Shown: positions 10,018-22,169, counted from the stretch's first letter. The stretch: DNA of 64,000 nucleotides from Anthopleura xanthogrammica (GCA_964019055.1 OZ025206.1:5961617-6025616), one strand, 5' to 3'. Made by a program: numbers and translations. The notes: a model not told the origin generated them from the letters alone.

Positions 10018-10620
10018 ATGTTTCGAGCATACGGAAGGCTGAATCCATATCGCATCATTCCTCCTATCGGTTCGTCAGTTGGTTTTTTCGAAAATTTTAA
10101 CCAGGATGTACTGAAATCGTTACTTGCGATCCGTGAGATGGAGAATTCTTTAAAAGACGCCATGATGCAATCAGCATCTCGAGACTCAAGTAATTCAAGA
10201 TCCTCTCAGAACGAGTTCCGTTCTTTTTATCCAGATAAAGGGTCACCAAGAACTGATGACAACAGATTGGTTTATTCAGATGAAGATATTGATATTGAGC
10301 TCCAATATCTTGCAATGAACGATAGGAGTTACGATTCTTCATCAGACGAGGACCAGGATGAGGATGATTACAAGGAATACGGGAGGGCATCAGGCGAAGA
10401 ACACGACCAAGAAGAAGACCGAGAAAAGGATCAAGAAGAACAAGACCAACCTGATCCCGACTTTTTTGAAGGTATGTTGTCGCCATTGTGGTGCAATAAT
10501 CCTGACCAAGAGACAGACACAGATGACAGCCAAGATTTCTGTACTCAGGATACAGATCCCAACCTGATCACCATTACAAGCTTGTCGCCGCATCGACCAA
10601 GGAATAGCCATCAGAATTAA
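10018..10620 (+). CDS. Hypothetical acidic protein, single exon, 200 residues
   Basis: An uninterrupted frame from ATG (context CCAAAATG) to TAA. Residues 22-50 (FFENFNQDVLKSLLAIRE onward) look like an amphipathic helix. Residues 50-85 are serine-rich. Residues 85-148 are strongly acidic and contain several Ser-Asp/Glu clusters that would suit casein kinase 2. The tail is Ser/Thr/Pro-rich. There is no signal peptide or membrane segment. A CCAAT/TATA pair upstream supports a real transcription unit. No canonical AATAAA was seen close downstream. I do not recognise the family; composition suggests an intrinsically disordered regulatory protein with one short helical motif, which is inference. 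A processed retrocopy is possible, but no poly(A) tail or flanking repeats were seen. Confidence 0.6.
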   Translation: MFRAYGRLNPYRIIPPIGSSVGFFENFNQDVLKSLLAIREMENSLKDAMMQSASRDSSNSRSSQNEFRSFYPDKGSPRTDDNRLVYSDEDIDIELQYLAMNDRSYDSSSDEDQDEDDYKEYGRASGEEHDQEEDREKDQEEQDQPDPDFFEGMLSPLWCNNPDQETDTDDSQDFCTQDTDPNLITITSLSPHRPRNSHQN

Positions 10621-11275
10621 ACAGAAAAACATCAAGAAACAAACGAATTTCATTCGATTCTTGGTGGTTAATCAACTTTTGACATTATTCCTATCTATTA
10701 ACTAGAACAATTCTTAAAAAATCATAGTTTTTAGATTATCTATTTTATTTTTGAAAACACTTTAGTTTAGTATTTTCCCCCTTTTTAAACAGAAAATTTG
10801 AAAATGTACTATTTTTTGTTTTCTTTTTCAAAATATTTGCCACAGTAAAATTAAATGCTGACAACTGGCGACTATCGTGAAAATAAGCGATGAGGTCCAT
10901 GCCTTTTGACGAACATCTCTTGTGCGAATGGAATAATGCCGATGTATATATTAGCATACAGTTTAATTGTTTTGAGTCCAATACCGACTTTAGAATATCC
11001 TACGATACAATGTTTCTCGTAACTATTTAATTCCATCCTATGAAAAATGTTTGCTTATGATATATAGAAAGAAAGAGTATATAATTTCGACGAATACCGA
11101 CGCTTTCTTGCCCTTCGGTAGGCTGTTTTTCTGTCATATAAGGAAAACTAAAAATAATATTGAATTTACATAAATATTTTTTCATAATGTTTGTTTCTAG
11201 CAAAAATTTCTCTAAGATTATTGAGGGGGGGGGGGGGGGATTCTTTTTTGTCGATCGATGTTAAGTTCGGGGGGG
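10621..11275. other. Intergenic; includes a poly-G run
   Basis: AT-rich, no gene seen. A run of about 16 G at 11224-11239 borders the truncated palindromic element that follows. Confidence 0.4.
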
Positions 11276-11548
11276 CAATTATTGGAAAATTTATAGTATC
11301 CACAGCTGTCAGGGTGTCTTTTTATATAATTTAACGTTATCCACTCGAGATTCACAACTAAAAAGCCAATTGCATTTGCTGGTAGTTGAAGCAATATGTG
11401 AAACACCAAAGCATAAAACTATTTGAGAAAGTAACCCCGCCACTCTATGCTTTATAAATATTTCGATGTTTGCCCCCCAGCATCCCATAATGTTTTACTT
11501 AAAACAATAGAATTCAAGATGGCCGCGGTATCAGTAAAAAGGTCTATT
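11276..11548. mobile_element. Truncated copy of a palindromic-end element
   Basis: The body matches 12415-12681 closely (for example CAATTATTGGAAAATTTATA and GGTGTCTTTT). The right end is GATGGCCGCGGTATCAGTAAAAAGGTCTATT. The left end is missing, replaced by a G-rich run. Confidence 0.65.
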
Positions 11549-11695
11549 ATCGCTGTACGTATACGTTAAAACCAACTTTGCAGATTAATAAAGGAATGAT
11601 AAAGGAAAGATTTTATTTTTTTTATCTGTATTCTAGCCCCATACATTACCCTATGAAACATGCACAGAAAGTTTGCTTGGGCTGCCTGTGGTTTC

Positions 11696-12058
11696 AATAG
11701 ACCTTTTTCCAAAATGGCGACCGCAAATTCGAATGAGTTAAAATTAAAATGAGTGAAAAACCAATGCCAGCACTAGAAAGAACACCTTCATGCACTATAG
11801 TAACCAACCCTACGAAGATTCATTATGTTAAAATTTTATCCGCCGAGAAAACTTTTTTTGAAAATTGACAAATTTACAGACGTTTGTATGGTTGGGGGTA
11901 TACGCTATATTTTCAACGTTTTCTCGGCCGATATTACACTTGACATAATGAATCTTCGTAGGGTTATTAAAGTGAAGGTGCTCTTTCTAGTGCTGGTATT
12001 GGTTTTTAATTTTAAGTCATTTGAATTTTCGGCCGCCATTTTTGACAAAAGGTCTATT
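11696..12058. mobile_element. Foldback element with AATAGACCTTTTT ends
   Basis: The two halves are near-complementary from AATAGACCTTTTTCCAAAAT to its partner at 12058. Paired blocks include CCAGCACTAGAAAGA with TCTTTCTAGTGCTGG and CCCTACGAAGATTCATTATG with its complement. Open frames inside are by-products of the palindrome. Confidence 0.75.
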
Positions 12059-12062
12059 ATAG

Positions 12063-12831
12063 TTACAGTGCGGACACACTAACCGGGACCACTTGAAGAA
12101 AACTGACCAATCAGATAACACCTAAAAACAATGACATTCCAACAAAAACTGTCTGGGCCAATCGGATTTAAGAATTCGCCGAAATTGGTATTTTTTTTAA
12201 ACAAAGTTTTTGTCTAGAATTTACTATATTATCGTTTGAAATTCGGGATTCTTCGAAGACAGGAGGACAGAAAATATTTCCTATATCAACTTGAGATCAG
12301 TATACCTTTCACAACTGCGTTTTCTACAGAAATAGACCCTTTTTACCGATACGGCGGCCATCTTGAATTCCATTGTTTTTTTAAAAGTATTAAGACATTA
12401 TGGGATGCTGAGGGAGCAGTTATTGGAAAATTTATAGTATCCACAGCTGCCAGGGTGTCTTTTAATTTTATATAATTTAACATTATCCAATGAGAAACAC
12501 ATCTAAAAACCAATTGAATTTGCTGGTAGCTGGAGCGATATGTGAAACATCAAAGCCGGCGTAAAATTATTTGAGAAGGTTACCCCTCCACACTATACTT
12601 CATAAATATTTCTACGTTTGCCCCCTAGGCATCCCATAATGTCTCACTTAAAACAATAGAATCCAAGTAAAAAGGTCTATTATACTCATTTTCGATGCTG
12701 TTTTGTTTACTCCTGTCCGTGTTTACCTAATTAATGCGAAATGGCCGTGAGAACGTGATGATCTGATTGGCTAATACGGTTATCAATTCAATCTCAGTCT
12801 AGAGGTCCTGGTTAGTGTGGCCACACTGTAA
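12063..12831. mobile_element. Inverted-repeat element hosting a nested element
   Basis: The left end TTACAGTGCGGACACACTAA pairs with the right end TTAGTGTGGCCACACTGTAA. The middle (12331-12681) is a different complete element, so the outer one was present first. Confidence 0.7.
12331..12681. mobile_element. Nested palindromic-end element (complete copy)
   Basis: Starts AATAGACCCTTTTTACCGAT and ends with AAAAAGGTCTATT. Its interior matches the truncated copy at 11276-11548, which retains the expected right terminus. Confidence 0.7.
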
Positions 12832-12899
12832 ATTTTATCTAAATCTTTTTCAATGTTTGAAATAACTTTTAAATTAACTCTTTCGATCAGTTAGAGTAA

Positions 12900-13109
12900 T
12901 TACAGTGCAAATCGAAAAACCGTGGGCACCCAGAGATCGTGTATCGTTCGTTGAGAGATCTAAAACAACTCTCTAACTGCAAGAAGTTTGACTGATTTGT
13001 AGTCAGATAAACTTCTTGGAGTTAGAAAGTCGTTTCAGATTGTTTAACGAACAATTAACGATTTCTTAATCATTTCAGGGTGCCCACGGTTTTTCAATTC
13101 ACACTGTAA
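12900..13109. mobile_element. Foldback element with TTACAGTG ends
   Basis: TTACAGTGCAAATCGAAAAA with CCGTGGGCACCC at the left pairs with GGGTGCCCACGG and TTTTTCAATTCACACTGTAA at the right. A second internal pair, AAGAAGTTTGACTGA with TCAGATAAACTTCTT, makes it nearly a continuous hairpin. The outer TTACAGTG matches the neighbouring element at 12063. Confidence 0.75.
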
Positions 13110-13411
13110 AAGTGAGAATTAATGGAAATTGCTCCAGTTGTTTAGATGTTTTTATTTTAATAATAACTTCAAATTTATTTATATTGCGCAGGTTTCAACA
13201 TTCGTTTTCAAATGCGCATTACAATAGAAAAGTAATCGAAAAGAGGGGGAAACTACGAGATATACAAACAAGTAAACTAAATAATCATGATAATATGAAT
13301 CTAAACGGTGGTTGCTTAGTTGAGGCAGTAATATGTGCCATGATCCTAGCCGCACAACAGTGGATGGTAATGACACAGATCAATCCTCAACCAAACATTT
13401 TAAAAATGGCT

Positions 13412-13581
13412 AAGGAAAGAAAGAAAGAATTAAGAAAAAGGAAGGAAAAAAGAAGGAAAATAAGAAAGTAAGAAAAAGAAAGAAAGAAAGAAAAAATAAG
13501 AAAGAAAGGAAGGAAAAAAGAAAGAAAAAATATAAAGAAAGGAAGGAAAAAAGAAAGAAAGAAAGAAAGAAAGAAAGAAAA
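13412..13581. repeat. Degenerate GAAA microsatellite
   Basis: Purine-strand GAAA and GGAA units with interruptions. Phenylalanine/serine-rich frames on the other strand are artefacts of this repeat. Confidence 0.9.
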
Positions 13582-15023
13582 ATATGTAATACATTTCTTG
13601 CTCTAAATACACTTGTATTCATGGTAAAACACGCCATTTGTGATTACCAGTAATAGAAAGAAATTGTTCCATCAAAGAAGATTAGTTACCATGACAATAT
13701 CATTTGACACATTTTAACGAGCAATTCAATTCAAAAGCTAGTAAGCCTTAGCTTTGTACAGATAAGTTATCAATGTTTCATTGGTTATGGTTGCCGCTGT
13801 TTCCAAGCCCTGTGTACATTTTAAAATACAGTTGTTAAACACCTTTGTTACCTATACATCGATAACTCTATTCTCGTACCGGATAATGAAGTCGACAACT
13901 GTCAATTTGTGTAACTAGCATCCTACCAAAATCACTCCGAAAGCTGTGTGGACACAGAAAAAGGTAAAACTCCTAGAATACTAAGCTTAATTTCATATAA
14001 TTCTCAAACCTCATAACAGAGAATTTACTTTTGGGATTAATGTGAAATACAACAAATTAAAATGTAAAAGAAATTTCCATGAATTTTTTTTTACGAAGCG
14101 AATATTTAAAGTATTGTAAATCGGCTTTTTTTTCATTACGAGGGGAAAACATTTCATCAAAAAAATTCACAATAGAAAAACAAATATGGTCATTTGAAAA
14201 GCTTAGTATGAATTAAGTAGAATGATTTGAATAATGTCTCTTCATCGAGCTCAAGTGCATATACTTATTGGATGAAGGATTTTGCTCTGTTTTATTTTTC
14301 TACTTATGCAGAAACAAGGTAAGAAAACAGAAGCATGAAAGCAGAAAAAACGTTCCCTCGGTTTAAGATTGCATCCTAAGCCTTTAAAAGACTCAATAAT
14401 ATGATATGTACAATGGAACAAAATATTATACTTTTCAAACGTTGCTTTCCAACCGCGTTGATACTTGTAATGTTTCGGAAAAGTAAAGCAATAATGTCAT
14501 ATTTCCTAATGGATCAACACTGTTCTTCAGTTGTTTTGTGGACGTTTTGAAGTATCTTCTAGAACTGTAAGGGATATTTAGCGTGCTTAATTAGCACAAT
14601 AGGGTTCAAGCCCTGCTGAGGTAAGTACAACTCATTAAGGAGATTATTGACACCTGTACATTTCTCGGAGATGCCTTTTCATAGCCGAAATATATTATAG
14701 GTAGATGATATAAAGAAAGAAAAAAAAAAAGAATGATGTAAATAATAGAAAAAAGAAAGAAAGAAAACTCTGAAGGGAATAAGCTGTATTAGACTATTTA
14801 CAACAGGAATAATAATGACAATAAAAATCTTACAGTAAGATTGAAAAAGAGAGGGGAAAAAAAGACATATATCAGAATGAATGAAAAAACGTAAGGTTTT
14901 CTGCAATCATGGAAAGAAACGTAATACGGCTTCAAATCTCCTACTTATGTTTTCAACACCTGAACTGAAAATATCTAACAGTGGGCAATTCATTTGTCAA
15001 ACATCCATGATATGATTCAGGCA
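13582..15023. other. Intergenic, no gene recognised
   Basis: AT-rich sequence. A short tRNA B-box-like word (GGGTTCAAGCCC, near 14603) occurs without a plausible A-box or cloverleaf. Confidence 0.4.
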
Positions 15024-15333
15024 ACCACCAGCTGATCTGAGAAAAAATATTAACCAATAAGAATCAAGAACATTTGCAAAACTGAGGTGTCATCCTGGAT
15101 CAAAACGGCCCGGCGACACGCGAAATGGTTATTTCGAATTCCTTATTCTATTTTCCCACTCAATAATCAGAATATCATAGTAAATATATATACAAAATAT
15201 CAAAAACCTTTTCTCAAACCTTTACAAGACCTAAACCTTAATTTTTACAAGACAATTTTCGCATGCTAAAAAACACCTCAGTTTTGAAGTGACGTCATTT
15301 TACGTCACTATTTCAGATCAGCTGGCCCTGGTG
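15024..15333. mobile_element. Inverted-repeat element
   Basis: ACCACCAGCTGATCTGAG at the left is answered by TTTCAGATCAGCTGG at the right. Inside, AAAACTGAGGTGT pairs with ACACCTCAGTTTT. Confidence 0.6.
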
Positions 15334-17137
15334 TTCACTATCAAAGATGAGTTTATGCCAATAATTGCAGTTTCTTTAGCAGATGGTTTTACTGTTTTTA
15401 AAATAGGTGACATTACCCAGTGATTATTTAAACATACTTTAATATTTTAATTCGATAATATTATTTTATTTCTTGTTGTTTGAACTATTTCAGTGAGGGC
15501 TCTAAAATCTCTTGTGGCTGGAGCAGCACGCGCGCGTTTTGGCGGGAAATTTCCCACCAAATCCACAGGAACGCCATTTACATAATCCCTGGAAGCCATT
15601 TTGTCTCAATGCAAAAGTTTGCTCTTTTGTTGTCACAAATGACTCGAGAATGTCAAAAATGATTAAGAATTAATAGTTTTTTTACGTGTCAGTCAAATGA
15701 ATGATGAAGCATAGAAGATACTGCTCAATCATGTTTTCCACGTGGGAAAGAATTTCTTTGAAAAGGTCAGAGAACTCTCAGTTCAAAACCAGACGATTGA
15801 ATATCGAAGAGAATGAAATATGAGGTATCTAACCGGGTAAGTTGTATTCGAATGAAGCCTGCATTTGACAACAGCCACTGCTAGCAGTCTAGAGAACAGT
15901 CTAGGATACGTACCTTGATTTTTTCTGAGTTTCTTTGCGCTTGGCAAATATTCAAAATGGATGACAGCTTACCGTCGACGCCTTACATCGACTGATTTGT
16001 TTTGAAGAATTGTTTTTATTTCTTAACATAGATTTCTTCCCCTTTGAGGAATTTGAACGCCACTGATGAGCCAACGTTGCGGCCACATTAGATATCTTCT
16101 CGTTTATACCAGTCTTTGAGATATAACGAGCCCTCTTCATCTAAACCAACTAAAATACCTAGCCTCTCAAAGGTTTTCAATAGACTGTAAAATTGAATAT
16201 TGCTATTGATATGATACACTTTTCCTTAGCTAACTTTTCATGAAATGAAAAAGAAAGTTATGTTATTTTTTATAAATTCATAGCAAATTCATAGTCTTTC
16301 TAAGATTTCCCATTCATTATGGATAAATTTATTTATCATTCAAATACATTAGTTTTTCATTTCTCTCATTTATTTTAAAGTTATAAAATTTGTGTCTCAT
16401 TTTCTAGTTAAACTTATATCCCATTCATTTCATATTTCATTAATATATTTTCCATCATATTCCCATATATTTCATTTCTTATTCATCTTATCTTTTCCCT
16501 TAGTTTTAAGTACATGTTTTTTCTTAAATCTCCATAATCTTACCTCGTCTTTACGGATCAGTTTCCCACATCTGCTATGGAAGTCTAAAGATAATCTTTT
16601 TCAATCGTATTCAAATATTGGCTGACGTTCTTATTGTTGTGTGGCCACTAAATATTCTTTGTTTACCTAAGAATGATTAAGCTTCAATCCTATTGTGAAC
16701 CATGGCGTCTGCGGAATGATAAACACATTTGAATTCGCTGGGACCCGAGTTTTCGATATCCAATGAAAATGTAAGCGATTCATCTACTGAAAAAAAGGGT
16801 AAGATTTCGATTTATAGAGCAGTCTTTTCGTATGAGTTGGAAATTTGTAGTCGTACTGTAGCCGTGCTGTATCTTACCGTAACCGTAAGTACGTGTTGTG
16901 ATTGGATAATTTGCTTGAAAACAATGGAAAGCCATCATTTCAAGGTTACGGGTGTGTAACGTGCAATATACGTGCTGTAAGACGGTACCTACTTTAACCA
17001 AGTTACACAAAAAAAGTACTCTAGATTTCAAGCATGCATATGTTAAAATATGTTCTGTCTTGAGCATGAAGTAGATAGTATTCAAATTTAATGTAGAGCA
17101 AGTTTGTTGAATTTTGCCTTGGGGTATATACGTCATA
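15334..17137. other. Intergenic, no gene recognised
   Basis: AT-rich. Frames of 60-118 codons around 15480, 16392 and 16780 show no domain, no splice-supported extension and biased AT-driven composition. Confidence 0.4.
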
Positions 17138-17402
17138 TACAGTAAAAACCCGTAAATAAGAACCTAGTGATTAAGAACCTGTTAGGCTGAGAATTTTCCA
17201 TCATAACTTTATGCATATTTTATACAAACAGTAGACTGCACTAATATTTTACCAGAAACAAGCATCTTTTCTTCCTAATGAAGATTAAAATCCTTTTTAT
17301 GATCCAACGTATCCTGATTTCCCAGTAAACACCATTTATATAAGAACCCATCTTGGCCAACTTGAAAAAATGCAGGTTCTTATATGCGGATTTATTTTAA
17401 AA
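17138..17402. mobile_element. Possible inverted-repeat element (AAGAACCTG ends)
   Basis: CAGTAAAAACCCGTAAATAA with GAACCT at the left resembles the complement of AGGTTCTTATATGCGGATTT at the right. The match is imperfect. Confidence 0.4.
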
Positions 17403-18220
17403 GGTTTTTGACTTAGCATGGTTTAACTTCTTGAATAGCTTGTGTGCATTATATTATTATAAATTACATTTTTTTTTGCCATGAAAAAAATCTTAGATGC
17501 AAATCTAACAGGAAACCGGTAAATCATTTTGCTCTTTTTTTCTTCCAGCGGCATTATTATCTTGTCAAGTTAATCATATATGAATCTATCTGTCGTTAAT
17601 TTAATCCTTCAAATGGTGGTTCTATTATCTTTGTCATTCGATTTATACTGTGTTTGTTTCAAGTCGGCACTTTCATGCTTGATACGTCAGACAACAGAAT
17701 ATAAGGAATAGATAGCCAGCGACATTCTGAACCGAATCTAAGATTAATTATGGAAGAACTCGTTGATAGCTTGCTTGGCTAGTAGTCTATTAAAAAAAAG
17801 GAAACTTGGCGCCAGAGCTCTTAAAACGATATGAATATGACTTTTCAAAAGTTATTAAAAAAAGAAAAGAATAATACTTAAGGGAAAGTGGAATAAAATT
17901 GGAAAAGCAAATCCGGTATCATTTCTTATACTTATTTGTTGTTTTTATATGCTATTACAATTGAGCCTGCAGGCAAATAACATTTTCCCCTTTAATTCAT
18001 GAAAGCGAGGCTAATGGGTCAATACAGTTTCCCATCGCTGACTAACCGTAATGATACAGTTAAGTCAAAAATCTTTTTTTAACTGCAGTCAAATATCTTC
18101 TAATAATGCAAACGAGGCCAATGGGTTAATAAATTGTCAAAGTTATCAAACCGCTGACCAACTGCCATTGTTGCAAGCGGCTGCCTATATACAGTTATTG
18201 TCAAAAAGGTTGTCCTGTGA

Positions 18221-18434
18221 AAAAAAAGACTTAAAGACCAAAAGAAATATCACGTGATGATTTGTTTATTTGTTTTAAACGATATGAATTCTGCTTTCAA
18301 ACTCTATAATGAGTAACAATGAACAGAGAATAATAATTACTAACTCTACTTATACAATGATTGCTGGTATCGAACATTTAGAGCGAGTGTATTAGGTATC
18401 ACGTGACTTTTCTTTTGGTCTAAATGTCTTTTTT
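18221..18434. mobile_element. Inverted-repeat element with TATCACGTGA arms
   Basis: AAAGACTTAAAGACCAAAAG followed by AAATATCACGTGAT at the left pairs with ATCACGTGACTTTTCTTTTG followed by GTCTAAATGTCTTTT at the right. Confidence 0.6.
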
Positions 18435-19973
18435 GGTGGACAACATTAACGACATTGACTGTATGTATCGTAAACTTAATTATTAATTTTAATAACCTAT
18501 AATTTTAATTAATTTACAAGACAAGATATCAATTTGGCTTTAGCCAGTTTGTCTGAAACTGCTTAAAAATAATGAATGAATTCGCAAGACGCCATTATGC
18601 GTTTCGTATTTCAATAATCATTTTCTCATCTAATTTTTATTCTTTCGATTTCTAGGTTTGTTCCGTGGTTTAAAATTAATTGGCTTTTCGGTTGTGTTCG
18701 GAAGCCACGAGTTGCGGGTATTTTTATACTGATATCCTTTTAAATCTTCTAGTTGCGTGCTTTCTACCCACTTCAATACTCTGGATAATTACAGACAGAT
18801 CAACAGCAAAGATAAATTGTGTCGTTTATGAAACATCTGGAAAATTGTCTCTCTACCACTGAAGGACTTTCTCCATCATTCAAGGTAAGAATACTAGTTT
18901 AGATTAAGTTAAATCTAACACAAAAAGGGTAGCTAGTTTTTTTGAAATCATTCGTTCGCGTTCTTTGAACTCGAATTAAGGTTACTCGATTTAAAGTGTG
19001 CGCTTATATAGCCAGTTTAATCTGCACTCAAATACTTCAAAAATCCAAAATACATATACACACATGCACACTATATACATATATATAGACATATAAATAT
19101 GAAATAAAAGAGGAAAGAATAGTTTATTTCTGTGGTTAAAAAAATGGGTAGATGATAATTTAGAAGCCGATTTGTTTGACGAGAAAGATGGAATTCATAA
19201 CTACTTTGCTATAATAAATATGATATGCTTATGTCACAAATCGTTGGCAAACAATAGTTTGTATTTCTAAACCAGTATTGAATATCCCTGCCATAGTTTA
19301 GATCAACTGACAATATACGGTGAAATATCCTATGACAATATTATAGCCAATCGTATAGAGAACTTCGTGTGTACGATGCCGCAATGCAAATACCATACTG
19401 AAGGACATTGAACTACAATATTCGTTTCTTTTAAATTGAATTTTTTTTCGTATTATTGTTATTTTCATTTTATGATATACGGGAAGGCATATTCCACAAA
19501 AGATAAGATGGCAAAGTTGTCTTAAGTGTTCAGTTAGCCGGGTTAATGTATGATTTGTAAATAGTATCCGAAAAGAAAGTGGTCAATGACAATTCTGAAT
19601 GAAGACATTTTATAAATATATTCATGGAAACCAATCAAAATACTACAGTTCGTTCAACTCGGTGAAATCACATAAACAAAGCTTTTTTAGAATAAGGGAT
19701 TCTACTTTTGACGCTTAAATATATCTTTGGATTCCCGAGTAAAATAAGATACTCGAACAAAAGAATTAAAGAACTATGCCGGAGAAATTATGCTGCACTA
19801 TTTGCAGAATCTTTGTTTCACGAATCTTGTTATTTAAACATTGTATTTTTAACTCCAAATTGGTTTCCATGAGATAGTTTCATCTGTCACTGAGAACTGT
19901 GAACAAAATACTTCGTATCATTCACATCAATTTATAACTATAATTAGGTTATAATAGTTATCATATTAATAAT
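18435..19973. other. Intergenic, no gene recognised
   Basis: AT-rich with a short TA/CA-rich patch near 19050-19110. No coding signal. Confidence 0.4.
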
Positions 19974-20281
19974 GGTAATAGAACTGAGTGGAGTGCAATT
20001 TGGGCTGAAATCACAAGAGTGATTACAAAATTGCTAGACCGCGCAGCGGGAGTGCAATTTGTTAATCACGAGTGTGATTTCTGCCCAAAATTGCAAGACA
20101 CCATTTTGAAACTTAATATATTAAAATACTCAACAGTTATATGTAGCTTCAAAAGTGATTGTTTGACAAAATGATGCAATTAATGATTCAAAATAGTGCA
20201 ATTAATGCTTAAATCGCACACTTTGTAGCCAATCAGATTGCAGGATTTGCTAATGATTTCAAAATGGATATGATTAATTAG
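19974..20281 (+). repeat. Interspersed repeat, also present inverted at 40580-40904
   Basis: GAACTGAGTGGAGTGCAATT, then GAGTGATTACAAAATTGC and CACGAGTGTGATTTCTGCCC, then a second part ending AAAATGGATATGATTA. The same two parts appear in reverse orientation in intron 11 of the ODAD2-like gene. Confidence 0.75.
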
Positions 20282-20652
20282 GAAATCTTCTGGGAGAACA
20301 CGTTTTCCCTAAACCTTTCGGCACGTGACACATTTGTTTCTAGCGTGACCCCTCCTCCTCGAGTCGAAAGATCCTAGATCTGCGTGCCTCTGTTCAAAGT
20401 ATTGATTTTTTTGCTTGCAAATAGGATTTTAGGCCATGAAAGCCAGAAAATGTTTTTCTTCCACAGTGCGACGTAACGTGGTTTTTGATGTCGAACCATT
20501 GGTTACGGGTAACCCCCCTCTTGGAATTTTAATCCCGCGGCTTTCTTAATTAATTTTTTTTTCAATTTTCCTCAATCATACCCAGTTTTATCCTTGCATA
20601 CACCGCGAAATTAAAAAAAAAACCGTTGTCGGGTTCAAAAAAGTTAAATCAT

Positions 20653-21185
20653 AGAAGCTGAGACCGAAGGGTGTTCTGGGTAAACAGTTAATGAGGCTAA
20701 TATTATGCATATTGCAGTTTTGCAGCCTTAAACATTGATTCAAGAACCTGAACAAAACATTTTGTCACTTTTCATGCAAATGTATGTATGCAAACCCTCT
20801 CCAACTACCTTAGTCCAGTCCCGGACTCCCTTTCTGTCCGCTCCGACAGGCTGAGGTCGCGGAGGAAAGAGAGTCCAGTATTACTTGCATGCGCATGTCA
20901 GCCTAGTAACCACGCGATCATCACAAAGACATGGTAATCGCGCGGTTACAATTCCTGTGTGATAATCAAAATGGCGGAAGCGAATGACCCCAACATATTG
21001 CAGGCTCTTTAAAAATGAACTTTAATCTGATTGGCTCATTCTGCACATGCGCATGCAAATAATACTGGACTCTCTTTCCTCCGCGACCTCTGCCTGTCGG
21101 AGCGGACAGAAAGGGAGTCCGCCGGGACTGGACTACAACTACCTAGGATATCAACTACCCAGAATACCCCTCGGTTTTAGCTTCG
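20653..21185. mobile_element. Outer inverted-repeat element carrying a nested foldback element
   Basis: GAAGCTGAGACCGAAGGGTG at the left pairs with CACCCAGAATACCCC-type sequence ending TTTTAGCTTC at the right. A partial copy at about 28460-28557 has the same right-hand half without the nested insert. Confidence 0.65.
20811..21135. mobile_element. Foldback element with 9-bp target duplication
   Basis: The 325-bp element begins TAGTCCAGTCCCGG and ends CCGGGACTGGACTA, with arms of about 85 bp that run through the GTCCGCTCCGACAG block and the CGCGGAGGAAAGAGAGTCCAGTA block. It is flanked by CAACTACCT on both sides (20802-20810 and 21136-21144). A 9-bp duplication with long terminal inverted repeats is characteristic of Mutator-like elements; the superfamily call is inference because no transposase is present. 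Confidence 0.8.
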
Positions 21186-21589
21186 ATCAGTTTTAACATT
21201 TTAAACCCGAAACGGTATTTGAATTTGGTCTAGACTGACAGCAAAATATAAAATAACTGTCCTACTTTGTCGGTCGATGAGGTTTGTGACATTTTCTTTA
21301 TTCCTCATGATAGCCTCGCATCCAGGCACGCAATAATTTTAAAAACATTGGGATCTAAAAAATAGCAGATATTTATAGCACATATATGCAGTGGAAGAAG
21401 AGTCACTCTCATATATATTTTTTAATTTTTCTTTATAAGATATCTGCTGTATATATGCTAATTGGCTGTAAGTCCTGCGAGTACTGAAGGTTGCTTTGAG
21501 TAAGATGGTATTTGAAAATAAATAAACATACAGTGATAGGGGCATTAATGAAACTACAATCTGAACCTCTTCAACCAACCAAGTGGGAA

Positions 21590-21870
21590 GCAAGGGTGGC
21601 GTAGTGCGTAAGTTCTCGCCTCTCACAGTTGAGTTTGTTGGTTCTCTCCCTTGCTTCAAGGGTTTTTCTCCGGGTTCCCCGGTTTTCTTCCCTCCATAAA
21701 AACCAACTCTAATTCGATCTGAGCTGTGCTCCGTGGTCTGACATGAGTCGTATGGCGGCTGCCCGAGGTGCCTTCGTATGCCTTCGACTCGACCACGTTG
21801 AGCTGCGTCTTTCGTAATCAATCAGCTCTTCAGCTGGAAGCAAGGATGATTAGCCCCTCCAAACCAAAAC
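21590..21870 (+). mobile_element. tRNA-derived SINE copy
   Basis: GGTGGCGTAGTGCGTAAG resembles an A-box. The body CTCTCCCTTGCTTCAAGGG, TTTTTCTCCGGGTTCCCCGG and TTCCCTCC is shared with copies at 37336, 43370, 60690 and 61463. The B-box region is eroded here. Confidence 0.6.
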
Positions 21871-22169
21871 TGAAAAACATAGCGGCATAATTATATATAC
21901 TTCGAAACATTTTTCTTTTTATATCACCAAAACTAATCGAAATGTCATTACCGTTACAGTACTTTGTTTGTTTGATTGGAATCCCAGTTTAATATTGCTA
22001 CCCTTAGATAAAAGTACTTGTATACTCAAATATAAGGCATGGCAAACAAACTTCCAATATGAATATAAGATAAGAGCATATTCGTAGTCAGCTCGTCTGT
22101 ACCTAAGATAATGAGGCAAATAGGTAGTCTTAGTATACAGTTCACAGTGACCAGTAGACTCTCATTCAT

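Noticed and set aside
10097..10653. Minus-strand frames of 129 and 87 codons over the acidic-protein gene
   Set aside because: Antisense shadows; the plus-strand frame has promoter boxes and a better composition.
13112..13471. 119-codon plus-strand frame
   Set aside because: Starts at the edge of a foldback element and ends in a GAAA repeat; no domain.
14570..14640. Possible tRNA gene (GGGTTCAAGCCC)
   Set aside because: Only a B-box-like word; no A-box, acceptor stem or anticodon arm could be drawn.
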